DNA from: Heligmosomoides polygyrus polygyrus
Lineage: Eukaryota > Nematoda > Chromadorea > Rhabditida > Heligmosomidae
Reading direction: 5' to 3'
Length of the DNA: 64,000 nucleotides
Assembly: GCA_947396885.1 (NCBI GenBank)
Contig: OX377203.1
Location: 1,674,001-1,738,000, forward strand
Position numbers and translations under genes: made by a program. The notes below the pieces were generated by a model that saw only the letters and a program-made list of their open reading frames with translations, did not search any database and was not told the origin of the DNA. Shown in pieces: positions 1 to 10,949 of the stretch. The first letter of the stretch is position 1; each line of letters opens with the position of its first letter.

Positions 1-237
1 CGCATCGATTGTAGGCTTGGTTCCCACCTAGATTCCCCTGGTCTTCCATTCCATCAGGATCTACGAGTTGGTGCTAGGCTTGTGTATCAACGATAAAAGC
101 CTGATTTCTCCATCCGTTCACTTGAAAATCATTTAATATTGGTAAAATCTGTGCTGCAAGTAAAATTCACGGCGTATCCAAAATTATTGACTAGATATTT
201 ATCCACCGGGTGGTCCGGAGTTCTTGTGCGCGGTCCC

Positions 238-377
238 TTAGGCCCCGTTTATACTTCGTCGCGGCGCGACGCGATGGCCACGCAATGAGGCCAAATTGAT
301 CGATCACGTCGCACAATCAATATAGCCACTATACGTGGCGTCGCATCGCGCCGCGACGAAGTATAAACGGGGCCTTA
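238..377. repeat. Harbinger/Tourist-like palindromic MITE, copy 1
   Basis: A 134-bp element (241-374) has near-perfect terminal inverted repeats that begin GGCCCCGTTTATACTTCG and read back as the complement at the far end. It is flanked by the direct repeat TTA at 238-240 and 375-377. The interior is GC-rich and self-complementary. A 3-bp TWA target duplication with GGSC ends is typical of PIF/Harbinger-type MITEs; no coding capacity is seen. A close copy lies at 46258-46397. Confidence 0.8.
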
Positions 378-589
378 AAGGATGAGGATAAAAACAGCGT
401 TATTCAGTTGCTTTGAGGCGTACTGATGCGCCACACATTCTACTTCTACGGGTTCTACCTTTCGCAGACTGGTCTGGTACAAATTCCGACTCCGATCGCT
501 AAAATCGCAGATCGCTAAACATTTTATTTTCAGAGAAAGAAATAATAAATTTAAATTTGTCTTAAAGCACGTCAAAGAAGAAGGCACAT

Positions 590-1150
590 AGATTGCGCCA
601 TGCAGTCGAAAAGCTCGTCGCAATTTTTATTCGACTGATAGAACTTTCATGAACCATAAGTGGGGATATATGTGTTCTTTACAGTTGTTTTGTTGTATTG
701 TTAACAGGTGTCAATCTCCATGCAAACAGAAATTCCGCCATCAATCAATAAAAATCGCGACGTTTCGGTCGCGAGCATGGCGCAATCTCTTTTTGGTGCT
801 AAAATATGACCGCCTTTCAGGTGTTTAAAACAAGATTTAGACCATTATTTTTCCTCAAAAATTAGGACTTCGCAAGATCTCAAAGTAAATGTTCTCTTAT
901 TACGGTAGTGAATTAAAACTTCAAAGAAATTTATACTAAAATTTTCCTTGAACAAAAAATTATTCTAACCTTGTTGGAGAGCTTTTAGTTAGTGTAGAAA
1001 AAGCTCCTTTTAATTTGGAGTTCACTTTGATTCCAGGAGTCCTAGGCTAGCTCAGATGTGTCCAATTTGACGTTAAAAGTGTTCAGTTTGATTTTGAAAG
1101 TGCCCAATCTGAATTGAAAAGTGTCCAATTCGACGTAAAAATTAGGTATA
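590..1150. repeat. Foldback family A copy, partial
   Basis: This stretch shares blocks with the complete copy at 49412-50324: a repeated gtccaatttgacgt motif near 1060-1140, the block around 'agctcctttt' and an inner 'atggcgcaatct' block. Only one arm and part of the centre are clear. No gene is seen between 380 and 1900. Confidence 0.5.
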
Positions 1151-1404
1151 ATAAGAATATAAAAGCACGCCAGTAGCCTGGGGTGGATAAGATCTTAGCC
1201 CGAAATCAAAGGTTGCTGGTTCGAGTCCCGCTTGATATCTGAGTTGTCTACATAGCCTGACAAGCCTTAGTAGGAGTATTCCACAGAGGTGAGTGAGAAT
1301 AGTTCCTTAAATGAGTGCAAAAGGGCGTTTTTATTGAAAAGGAACCTAACTGCACTCCACAAGTTCTTTTTTCGAGGCTTAACAGGGGCCTTGAATCGTT
1401 TGCC

Positions 1405-1570
1405 ACGCTGGCACCTCAAACTTGGGTAACTAAACCTTAAATGGACGGTACATGTCGCCTTCCTGACATGGACGGTAAATGTTCCATCTACCAATGCTGC
1501 TCACCTACGCGACATGTGCCTTCCAAGTCAAGCTTTAGTTACCCAAGTTTGAGGTGCCAGCGTAAGAAAG
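1405..1570. repeat. Short inverted repeat
   Basis: The block around 1407-1437 (cacgctggcacctcaaact and following) recurs as its reverse complement at about 1535-1565, with a second pair built on the cgacatgt/acatgtcg motif inside. It looks like a small foldback of unknown family. Confidence 0.5.
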
Positions 1571-2044
1571 TTTACGCAGTGTGATCAGTTTCCTTTGATA
1601 CTACTGTAAATTCCGCTTCATGCAACAATTTTCATGCCTAATACAGAATAAACTAAAAAAAGCTACGAGAATCGCAATAATGCAAACCGACACTTATCCC
1701 GAGATATTCTGCGAGATCAATATGAAATTCAATAAAATTATAAACGCCAGAGAGGTTTTTTCTATGAGCTTCATGGTAAATCACTTGTCCAGAAGGCCTT
1801 GTTAGCGCCCGTTCCCTGGGGAACAGGGGTTATTAAACCCAGCAATCATCCATTTCGATGATGTGACCATGATCCCTAGCCAATTATCGGCCGCTCCTGA
1901 TTAGCCGTTGAGAGCCGCGTGTGTTGATCACTTTTCTACGCGACGGGTGGCGCAATTAATCACCTATCCAGGGGGTCAGCCGTGGGAACGTACGCCACAG
2001 CTCATCTGTGTGTCATGCTTAACATTTTCCATGGTTATATCAGA

Positions 2045-2180
2045 TGTTATGTGCGGTCAAACAGCACCGATAGTGTAACGCGGACATCGCTGCCCGGAAA
2101 GCAGAAGGTGCGGGTTCGAGTCCCGCCTGGCGCAAAAGTTTTGATCGCAACAAAACATCCTGTAACAACATATTTTCCAT
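2045..2180 (+). repeat. tRNA-derived SINE, family B
   Basis: A tRNA-like head with an RNA polymerase III B box (GGTTCGAGTCC at about 2113) is followed by a tail reading agttttgatcgcaacaaaac. The same head and tail occur at 18565-18690 and, on the minus strand, at 34515-34640. A tRNA-like 5' part joined to a conserved unrelated tail marks a SINE and not a functional tRNA gene. Confidence 0.65.
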
Positions 2181-2203
2181 AGCCTTATGTTGCTTGCCGC
2201 GTG

Positions 2204-2440
2204 TCAGTGTAATGGGAAGAGGCGCCGGCTGTAGCGTGCGCCCAATACGAGGTTTTTGGTTCGAGCTCCGCCCAGGCCAATCAAGCCTTCAACAAGTTCG
2301 GGGTCGGTGAATTGGTACCAGACTTGCCTGGGAAGGATAAAGCGCTGAGTTGTTTATCGGCTGGCCAACGCAAGTCATTATATAGGCCGAATATGCATCC
2401 AGTCGGCCTCTACAAGATCCCCTAGAAGTAGAATGCTTGG
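2204..2440 (+). repeat. tRNA-derived SINE, family A (diverged)
   Basis: Contains the family-A landmarks: a gaggcgccggctgt head, a B-box-like GGTTCGAGCTCC, the body 'tgaattggtaccagacttg', and the tail 'gtagaagtagaatgc..ggcgcatccc' in altered form. Family A is the most frequent repeat here, with about fifteen copies. Confidence 0.6.
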
Positions 2441-2807
2441 CGTATTCCAAACAGGAATTGACGACCACCGACTTTTCGCCGGCCTTTTCCTCCGTTCTAA
2501 TTAATTTCTCTACGGATAGATTCAAGTCGTTCAAGATGTCCCGTAGATGTAGAATACGCCACGAATTCTGCTTCTACGGGACATCTCGAGGGAGCTAGTC
2601 GATGATAGGCGGTGCCAAGCCAGTGCTTCACCTTCCTAGGCACGTATAGTGTCAACACAGGCCACGGAAGGAGGCTTAGGTCAGAGAATCCAAAACCGAA
2701 CCCACTCGCGGTGCATGCGAGTTGGCGTTTTCCGCCTACAGCACTGACCACGTATAGCGTCTTCAATCAAGTACGAGACTCATTTCCCCCTTCTGTACGC
2801 ATTCTGG

Positions 2808-3100
2808 TGCGAGCGCAGTCAGAGGAGGTGCCAGCTGTCGCGTGTGCCCGATACCATGTTCTTGGTTGAGGCTCCGCCCAGGCCAACCAAGTCATCCTCC
2901 CCTTGGGGTTCGTTGAATTGGTACCAGCTTTGTCTGGGACGGATACAGTGCAGACTTTTTCACCGGCTGGCCACCACAAGACATCGTAGGGCCAAGTACG
3001 CATTCAAATCGCTTCCACGACATTCCGTGGAAGTAGAATGCCTGGCGCATCCCAAAGGGATTGAGTAACGCCGTCCTTTGTCCCTATGTTTATATGCATT
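2808..3100 (+). repeat. tRNA-derived SINE, family A
   Basis: Nearly full-length copy: head 'gcgcagtcagaggaggtgcc', B-box region, a body ending in tagaatgcctggcgcatccc, and the characteristic tail 'attgagtaacgccgtccttt'. From 3100 to 4170 I see no recognisable gene; an 87-codon + strand frame at 3141-3404 matches nothing I know, and a GC-rich block at 3530-3850 is unassigned. Confidence 0.75.
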
Positions 3101-4324
3101 CTGAACTGCTTGTAAAAGGATTCTGCGGTACCAGTCGTTAATGTGGCCTACATGGGGACGCGAGAACGCGCTGGTCAATCAGAGCACCGAACCTTCACAC
3201 CTGGCACTCCCATTCGATGCGGCCCGTTTGCTATGTTGCTTTACACATACCTGTGTAGCACCTACCCTCTTTAAAATGGAAGATTCTTTGGATCCAGTTA
3301 CCAGGTACAACTGCAATCTTTTGCTTCGAAAGAAGCGAATGCACGACTGCTTCCATGAGAAGCTCTATGGGAAGCAATATTTCCTCCCTCTCTCTGACGA
3401 GTAAGCCAGTATTTTGCGATTCGCATAGGCCTCCGAGCAGCTACTGGCTAGTGCTCCAGGCTGCTCGTCTTCTTCAGTGAGAAGCTGGTTTCTTGTTGTT
3501 ATTTGAGGTTTTTCGGCTGTGAACGCAGAGCGTGCCGCGCGAGGATTGCCCCGAACGAGGACGAGTTTTCCGTTCCAACTGTACGCCGCCGCGCTCCATG
3601 CGCCGGCGGACTAAATACAGACTCACCCGGGCGACTGTTTCCCAGCAATTAGCATTTGTCGCCAAGTATGCTAGACGGATCAGCTGCGGATCAGTCCGAA
3701 CCGGTCTCTCGGCCGGCAACGGCTAGCAGGGGGCGCCCCTGGTCGCGGCGTCGGCGGCGGCGGTCGACCGTCACCGCCGTCCATGACCCTGGCAGACGAC
3801 CATCGGTGCTACCGTATAGTTGTAATCCTCGTCCCAGTGATGTGGCCTCTTAGAAGCTTCTTGGCAATAGTTCAGCGCTACTGCTTGTCATCAGATGAGA
3901 TTTAGAGTTCCAGTTCTGCTTGGGTGAGCTTCGCAACAAGGCAGCTCTGCCATCTGACCAACTAACCTCTGTACCTTTCTTGTCATGCTGCGAAAATCGT
4001 TGCCGCTATCCCTCTAATTTTTTCGTTGAGGCTCGAAAAGATCAGTTCGCACAAGCACAATCGACTTTTGGGGACTAACGTACCCGATAAAGGGATGGGA
4101 GGATAAAGGGCAGCTTTAGTTTAAAAAAGCACCAAATAAAAAGCCTAATAATATCTGTAGGCCTCAATATATGCAGTACGTCACTTTCACGTCAAATTGG
4201 ACACTTCAAGCCGAATTGGACGCTTTAGACAAGCTCAGGCTTTTTAAATCCACTGAACACCTTGCAAATCAAATGATCCGCCCAAGTCCGACTTTCGATA
4301 AATCTTGGCATATCGAGTATACTA

Positions 4325-4905
4325 TTCCAGCGTGCTTCTCTGAGCTGTTCATCAAGATTGTTAAACAGGCTTTACTTCGGCTGACGTTTCGGCGTCTTCG
4401 CCTTCTTCGGTGCCTGGAAAAGTCGAGAATATTAGTGAAACTATTCCCCCAAACGCCATTTCATCCTAAAGAATAGTGTTCTCAAGACAGCTAGAGTAAA
4501 GGACCGATGTACCAGGTACAGCGTATCAGCTAACCTTCCGGGTGAGTGCCGATGAGCCCCGCCAGTCACCCGTGGATGGAGATAGACGTGGGTGAGTGAG
4601 TTTGGCCCCAGATACCACCCGACTCACTCACCCACGTCTATCTCCATCCACGGATGACTGGTGGTGCTCATCGGCACTCACCTGGAAGGTTAGTTGATAC
4701 GCTGTACCTGGTACATCGGTCCTTTACTCTAGCTGTCTTGACAATACTATTCTGTAGGATGAAATGGTGTTTGGGGGAATAGTTTCACTAATATTCTCGA
4801 CTTTTCCAGGCTCCGAAGAAGGCGAAGACGCCGAAACGTCAGCCGAAGTAAAGCCTGTTTAACAATCTTGGTGAACAGCTCAGAGAAGCACGCTGGAATC
4901 AAATG
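4325..4905. repeat. Near-perfect 580-bp palindrome carrying two hammerhead-like motifs
   Basis: The left arm (about 4325-4605) and right arm (about 4625-4905) are reverse complements over almost their full length, with a short centre near 4608-4625. Each arm carries one copy of the gaagaaggcgaagacgccgaaac motif, at 4381-4420 on the minus strand and 4807-4852 on the plus strand. The motif matches a minimal hammerhead ribozyme core (see findings). No protein is encoded. Confidence 0.85.
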
Positions 4906-5017
4906 ATCGTTTTCTGGATTGAGGTAGAGACTCCCCAAGGAATATTCGGTATTATTGTCCAAGGAATATTAGCACACGATTTTCTTTGCAATTTTTTGGC
5001 ACTATTGTAGTTTCACA

Positions 5018-5312
5018 ACTCCGCGGGTCGAGGAGAGGTCGAAAAAAAATTTTCGCCCAACTTCGGCTAGGGGGGTTATTTGGGGGCTGATCCCGAATCT
5101 GAGATCCGTTTTCAAAATTGCGGCCAATTACGGTAGGCTATGGTAGGTGCGGGTGACTAAGGCTGTCAGCGATTACCCGCACCTATCATAACCTACCGTA
5201 ATTTTGAAAACGGATGTCAGATTCGTGATCAGCACCCCAAATAACCCTCCTAGCCGAAGTTTGGGCGAAAAAAATTTTTTCGACCTCTCCTCGACCCGTT
5301 GAGTTGTGAAAG
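5018..5312. repeat. Foldback family C, complete small palindrome
   Basis: Arms at about 5018-5155 and 5170-5312 are reverse complements, with cgaaaaaaaattttcg-like outer blocks and the inner motif 'cggtaggttacggtaggt'. Further copies or fragments lie at 20960-21200, 31245-31450, 31975-32375 and 44770-45035. No coding capacity. Confidence 0.8.
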
Positions 5313-5389
5313 TACCTTTACCTTAGTGCCTTTTTTCATCTATCCCAACAAGTGAACACATTGCCCGCAATTCTATTTGATTTTTCAAA

Positions 5390-5970
5390 AAAAAAGGAAA
5401 ATATGGTTTAAAGCTTATTCTAGAGTGCGAAGAGGAAGCGATTTTATTGTACATTAAAAGGAGAGATGACGCCGTACATTCGGCTAGCTCGTCGCGATTT
5501 TTATTCGATTGGTAGCAACAGTTTTGTTTGCCTGGAGTAACACAGATGCAAATGGTACAACATAAGCAGTAGTAAAAAAAAGCATCCTTTTCAAGTAAGC
5601 AGCATTTACACTATTAATCAAATGAAAATCGCAACGAGCTAGACGACCGCATGGCACGATCGCTTCTTTTAGCAATCTTAATACACCTTCGACCTTCTGC
5701 GCTTCAAAACAAGCTTCAAAGCACAGTATTTTCATCAACAAGTAAAAGCCGTGCACACTTACTCACTTAAAACTTATAGGTCAGGTAGAACGATAAAATT
5801 TCAAAAAAATGTACCAAATTCCCCTTAGACATGAAATTAAAATTCTAATATTCTCGGAAAGTCTCCATTTTAACGTGGAAACATCTAGTTTTAATATGCA
5901 AGATGTCCAGCTTGTTGTCAAACGCGCCATGCTTACTTAGAGGGGTCCAATTTGACGCGGAAGTGGTATA
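5390..5970. repeat. Foldback family A copy, partial
   Basis: Ends with gtccaatttgacgcggaagtgg then tatata at 5945-5972, the terminal motif of family A. The 5460-5760 part includes the family's inner 'ctcgtcgcgatttttattcg' block. Confidence 0.55.
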
Positions 5971-6459
5971 TATAGCTACCAAAATTGTCAGTATTTTCGC
6001 GGCACTGTAGATGCCTCTCCGACTTAGTGTCCAAGGCCAACGTTGCAGATGCGTCCAGCTTTCCTGTCGGGCAATTTCCGCCTTTTCAAGTAGTTTTCCC
6101 CTTGAGCACGTCGCATAAGCCGCGTGTCTCGTTCCCGAGTAGTCCGGTTCTCTTAAGAAGATGCAACACGCGAGCTCCGTCAGACAACAGCCGCCCGACC
6201 GTCGTCCGTCCGTCCGTCCCTCCGTCCAACCACTAATGCATTGCCGGTCCGCATCGGCCAGTGCCTGTTTTTTTTCGCGTAGCTCCTGAGCAAGAGCGAG
6301 GAGGCTTTCCTCTTCTCCACTCGCGGCCTCTATTTTCATTCGTAAAATTCGTTTTTCTGCACTTTTATGCTTGGTATGGTGTTTTCGGTAGTAGTCGCTA
6401 ATATGGCTTGCATCGAGTGGGGGAGGCACCAGACCAATCACGTCGCATCGAACGAACAT
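5845..6459 (-). other. Unrecognised 204-codon open frame
   Basis: The first 75 or so residues, read from 6459 downward, are hydrophilic and charged (K/E/A/L-rich, coiled-coil-like) and could be coding. The frame then runs through a GGAC-type simple repeat at about 6190-6235 and ends in the tail of a foldback-A element, so the full frame is unlikely to be one protein. It may be an exon with a donor near 6235, a piece of a transposon, or chance. I do not recognise it. Confidence 0.25.
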
Positions 6460-6465
6460 GCAGGG

Positions 6466-6758
6466 CGTGGAGCGCAGTCGGAGGAGGCGCCGGCTGTCGT
6501 GTGCACCCGATACCGGGTCCCTGGTTCGGATTCCCGCCTAGGCCAACCAAGCCCTCCATCCCTCCGAGGTCGGTGAATTGGTGCCAGACTTGTCTGGGAA
6601 GGATAAAGCGCTGACTTCTTCATCGGCTGGCCACCGCAAGTCATTGTATGGCCAAATACGCATTCAACTCGCCTCCACGACATCCCGTAGAAGTAGAATG
6701 CGTGGCGCATCCCAAAAGGGATTGAGTAACGCCGTCCTTCATCCTTTATCCTTTAAAT
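6466..6758 (+). repeat. tRNA-derived SINE, family A, near full length
   Basis: Reads in order gcgcagtcggaggaggcgcc (head), GGTTCGGATTCCC (B-box variant), the shared body, and tail tagaatgcgtggcgcatccc followed by agtaacgccgtccttcatcc. It is a good reference copy of family A. A tail fragment of a second copy is at about 6890-6950. Confidence 0.8.
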
Positions 6759-7326
6759 AGAAACAGGTTTTCACCTCAATGGCAAGTGGATTTGGCCCCT
6801 CGAGAGCGAATGTTCGAGCATGCACTACTACGCACCCCTTTAACCAGCAAAAAATAGAATGACGGGAAGGTATTCTGAAGATATTTGCACTGATCGGGGG
6901 TCATCCCAAAGGGGATTGAATAACGCCGTCCTTTATCATTATCCTTTATCGACTGCAGTGGGTTCGTTACGCACCTTGATTGACTGATGCGTTTTCGCCA
7001 TCCCACGTAGGCCATATTCACGACAAGTATCGTGTTCTCCTAAGCCGCAACGACGAAGTAGTGCAAAGGATCGCTGAAGTGTAGACCAAGTTTGGGAGGG
7101 GTAAACAATGACGTAGCGATGGAGGAAGTCTGATAGCTTTGAGCATCCGACGAATTCGCCTACCAGGACAGTACATCTTTAAAGTTCCAAAAGAAAAGAA
7201 GCCTTAACTACTCCATTAGCTTAGCTTAATCAACAGATACCATTTTACCCGCAAATTGAACACTTTTCACAGCAAACTGCTTCAAAAAGTGCCCAATTTG
7301 AGGTGGTGATGGTACTAATTTAGCAC

Positions 7327-8573
7327 AGTGTCTCAAAAAATGTATACACTGTTTTAAAGATGATAACTTTGTTTACAGCGAAGATACCTAAGAAGTTTAA
7401 CGCTCATATGAAAGCCTAGGAAAACAGAATTTTTCTCACACATGAGCGGTATAGATTGCGCTATGCACTTGACCTGAAATTTTACGTTTTACACTCGATT
7501 GATTGTGTTTCGCTTGAATACTTGTTATAATTTCTTCATAAAGTGGCCGTATCGATTGATTTGTGCTCTATTTATGATATAAAACTTATAAACACACTAC
7601 TATGTGTTGCGAAAAGTGCAGGGTATCATCAAAAAATGCAGGTCCTGTTTGCAAGATTCCAGCATTGCTGCTGGTGAAGCTTTTAAAGGTGTTTCAAACT
7701 CATACGAAAAGCACAGGGTAACGAGAATTCTGTGGCGTGCAGACGGTCACGATTTCGCCATGTATCCGCCCGAAACCTTGCATTTTCGACTCGATTGATG
7801 CGCATGGGCTGAATACTTGTTACTATCTTGACTACTTGTCAGATTAACATGTGCTGCGCTTCTTTTAACGTTTTCCTTCGCCCAGTAATTGTGCCGAGTA
7901 ACCTCTCCATTTAGCTTGAATGTTGCTTCATCAGTCCGCAGAATCCGTCTTGGAACATGGGCTCCTGCTCACATTTAAATTCTGCAACCAATAATCTCGC
8001 ATGTCACGTCTTTTACATGATTTTCAAGTTTTGAACGTTAAAAGAAGCACAGCACAGGTTAATCTGGACAAGTAGTAATAAGATTGTAGCAGGCATTCAG
8101 ACCATGCACAATCAATCGCGCAGGAAATACAAGGTTTCAGGCGGGGGCATGGCGCAATCCTGACTATTTGCAAGCTGCAGAAATACCGTTACCCTGTGCT
8201 TTCATATGATTGTCAAACATCTTCAAAAACTTCACCAGCAGCATATGTTAGAACCGTTCAAATAGTACCTGCATTTTTAAGAATACCCTGCATTTTTCAC
8301 AAACCATAGTGTGTTTTTAAGTTCTAAGCCTTAATAGAAGCACAAATCAATCGATACGGCCAACTTGTGGAGGAATTATAACAAGTATTCAAGCGAAACA
8401 CAATCAATCGTGTGTAAAACGCAAAACTTCAGACGAATGCATGGCGTACTCCATACCGCTCATATGTCAGAAAATTTCCAATCTTTTAAGCTTTCATATG
8501 AGTCATTGACTTCTTCAGTAGCTTCACATCTTTCAAACAGTGCATACGTTTTTTGAGACACCCTGTATATATA
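7327..8573. mobile_element. Long-inverted-repeat Tc1/mariner-type element with transposase relic
   Basis: The left end (about 7327, cagtgtctcaaaaaatgtat) and the right end (about 8573, reverse complement cagggtgtctcaaaaaacgt) are inverted repeats, and homology of the two arms continues inward for roughly 500 bp. The central 200 bp (about 7860-8040, minus strand) encodes a short piece like Tc/mariner-superfamily transposases (RILRTDEATFKLNGEV), around one of the catalytic Asp residues. The rest of the transposase is missing, so the element cannot move itself. A partial relative lies at 40240-40800. Confidence 0.7.
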
Positions 8574-8695
8574 CCATTTTCACGTTGAACTGGACACTTT
8601 TCAAATCAATTTGGACACTTGAGGAATAAAATTGCACACTTTTCACGTCAAATTGGACACTCTTCTAAGCTAGCTTGAAACGTTTGAAATTAAAG
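8573..8695. repeat. Foldback family A terminal fragment
   Basis: Begins tataccattttcacgttgaa and repeats the ggacacttttcacgtcaaat motif, the terminal block of family A. It abuts the Tc-type element at 8573. Confidence 0.6.
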
Positions 8696-8864
8696 CGCTC
8701 TTCGTAATCGAAATAAGCTTCCTAGTGTCATTCCTCTGAAGTTTTAGTTCACTTTTTTCTGCACTTTGCAGAATAAGTTATCAGCTTTCTCATCGATGAA
8801 TCAATTTTCAATACTCCTGCATATTTCTCCTATGATACACGAGAAAGCTTAATCATCATGCTTT

Positions 8865-9135
8865 GTGAGATGCTATATTTTGTCTCGCTTCTGGAATATA
8901 GGCTCATATGTTTTTCTCATGATGCATCCCCACCGAAATAGAAGCAGCACGCGCAAGTTCACAACACCGCCGCCTCTTCCGCTCCTTACCGATCCGTTCC
9001 ATTCCTCGGAATTCAACCGCTATCTTCACGCAGCTGTATTCAGATTATTACCTCTATTTATTACCTATATTCACGTTTTCGGCTACAACGAAATAAAGCT
9101 TATCAACGGTCAACGTCGTTGTCAACCACAACATC
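8865..9135 (+). repeat. Putative 5' LTR end of a retrovirus-like element
   Basis: This AT-rich stretch ends directly before a tRNA primer-binding site and carries an AATAAA polyadenylation signal at about 9095, as expected for the R/U5 part of an LTR. The left edge is a guess. No second LTR copy was found downstream, so the 3' end of the element seems lost. Confidence 0.4.
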
Positions 9136-9160
9136 TGGCGACCGCGGCAGGATACGAACC
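9136..9160 (+). promoter_or_regulatory. tRNA primer-binding site (PBS) of a retroelement
   Basis: TGGCGACCGCGGCAGGATAC and the next few bases are complementary to the CCA-tailed 3' end and T arm of an arginine-type tRNA. Only the 3' half of a tRNA is represented, so this is a PBS and not a tRNA gene. It marks the start of the internal region of the element running to about 13.3 kb. Confidence 0.6.
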
Positions 9161-9178
9161 TTTAATCTTCTGCTGCGG

Positions 9179-9775
9179 ATGCGGATCGCCGTGCATGGGG
9201 CCTCCTTCGCGGAGGCCGCTCCTACACGCTTGCTGTTGCTGAGGTGCTCATGGCCCGGTGGCCTCGACGCTCTGTCCACGACTCTAGCAGCTGCCCGACA
9301 TACGGATGTCGAGATGGAGACGTACTCTTCAGCAGAAGCCGTCGGCGTGGAATTCGCCGACGATCGAGATGGCGTTCACAACTTTGGACGAGTACATCGC
9401 CCCCTTCCAGTGATCGCCCGATCGGTGGCCTCAAATGAAATGCGAGACGAGGCACTCTGGCTGTATGTGTCGACTTACGTCGATACACTGACGTGGCAGG
9501 GCCGATCGTTCTACCAAATCACAGCTGCTTTGAATTTTGCCGTCATAGACATAGAACAGGCCATCCAGCTCGGCTGGACAGAACAGTTAGAAATGGACAT
9601 CACCTATTCCGAAACGGTCAGGGTCCCGGGTGCGGGAAAGGTGCTGCTCGTCGTCATTGACGGCACGACGAAGTCAGTCGCCTCGCAGCTACCAGTCGGT
9701 CTGACTCACAACTTCTTGATGATGAGCGTATTTCAGAACGGACAAATGGCAAAGCCACACGCCGTCACCAAATAA
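9179..9775 (+). CDS. Gag-position open frame of the retrovirus-like element, unrecognised
   Basis: A 198-codon frame begins 19 bp after the PBS; I chose ATG 9179 because the longer frame runs back into the LTR. Its position suggests a Gag-like structural protein, but I recognise no capsid motif, zinc knuckle or protease in it. It is even in composition, has no obvious membrane segment, and ends at a TAA at 9773. Further coding-like fragments of the same element follow at 10428-10949, 11407-11574 and 11998-12363. It could also be a lineage-specific ORF. Confidence 0.4.
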   Translation: MRIAVHGASFAEAAPTRLLLLRCSWPGGLDALSTTLAAARHTDVEMETYSSAEAVGVEFADDRDGVHNFGRVHRPLPVIARSVASNEMRDEALWLYVSTYVDTLTWQGRSFYQITAALNFAVIDIEQAIQLGWTEQLEMDITYSETVRVPGAGKVLLVVIDGTTKSVASQLPVGLTHNFLMMSVFQNGQMAKPHAVTK

Positions 9776-10334
9776 ATACTGAGAGCCATTACCGGACACA
9801 CCTGGGAGACATGGCCAAGGCAGAAGACCTGGTCGACCCAGGCAAGGACGCGTGGTACCAGGCGACCAAAATACTGGAGCTCGGGGGCCTTCTACTCCAC
9901 CCCTTCAACTCCTCTAGGATCTCATCGGTTGCAAGCGCATGATAATGCAGAGTTTGATGTGGCACTGCGAATTCTGGCGCAAAAGAAACAAATAGCAGCA
10001 CGAAAAACATTGGAGGCGTTTTGGATACACAGCAAAAATCCCAAGTAGAACAGAAACGATGAATGCCTGGCCATAGCTAACGAACTCGCGCCATTTCCTG
10101 ACGTCTGTGGATTCTGACCTTCAGAGTCCTCAGGTCAGGGGGCGCGGCACGTCTTCAGGGTCGCCTACCAGTCATTTGGTCTGTGGGCGACTCCAACGGT
10201 TCCTTTTCTGCACTTCTAGGTGAGCCTTCTAGCCACGGTTGCTTGGTTCTTTTTCTGGTCCACACGGTCCCTGAATTTGTTTTTCTCAATTTGAAATGGT
10301 GCCTGGTGGGATAATTTCACACGTTTCTGGCTTT

Positions 10335-10375
10335 CCAGGCTCCGACGAAGGCGATAAGGCCGAAACATTAGCCGA
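10335..10375 (+). ncRNA. Hammerhead-like motif copy (diverged)
   Basis: The sequence aggctccgacgaaggcgata then aggccgaaacattagcc keeps the stem I GGCU/AGCC pair and GAAAC. The core A is altered and the cleavage triplet is ATT, so this copy is probably inactive. It lies in a block (about 10080-10400) that seems inserted between frames of the retrovirus-like element. Confidence 0.4.
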
Positions 10376-10427
10376 ATAAACCTGTGCTGCTATCTTGGCT
10401 AGCTGACGCACTCGAACTCAGAACGAC

Positions 10428-10949
10428 ATGCCGAGATTCACTAAGCCGAGATTTATGGAAAGTCGAACATGGAGTATTATACTGGAGCACTATTCTTGTG
10501 TCGAAGACGTCTTCGACATCGCGAGCGGCGTGGTCAGTGCGACCACATGTCGTGTGCTCGCTCCTAGCATCGACGACGCAGTGGACACCACCCGGAAAAC
10601 GCTACAAGGATCGTGGCTCCTAGACGAAAAGAAATTCGTGGCTCCCGGAAGGTACAAAACAAACCTGACATGATACGCCACAAATCCCGACACATCAGAA
10701 GCGAAAGTTCGAAATCGGCTCGTCAATCAAGAGTCGCGCTACTGGACGCCCATGGGGTTCTGTGGGCACCACTACCTACAAGTTTGGCATGATGAAGAAC
10801 GAGACGTCACCGAGGAGCAATACAACGCATTCAGAGTAGCCGCATGCTTGTCAGAGGCCACAGATGTGGCCAGGCTGTGGCGCGCTGTGGGCGTCTTCCT
10901 GGGACCTAACTGGAATTTACCACCAGACGCTCATTCGAACTATTCATAG
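10428..10949 (+). pseudogene. Coding-like fragment of the retrovirus-like element, one in-frame stop
   Basis: Frame open from ATG 10428 to TAG 10947 apart from a single TGA at 10671-10673. Both halves have normal, uncharged-to-acidic protein composition with several Trp and Tyr residues. No family recognised. It lies between the Gag-position frame and the glycoprotein region in the same orientation, so I treat it as decayed internal sequence of the same element. Confidence 0.35.
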
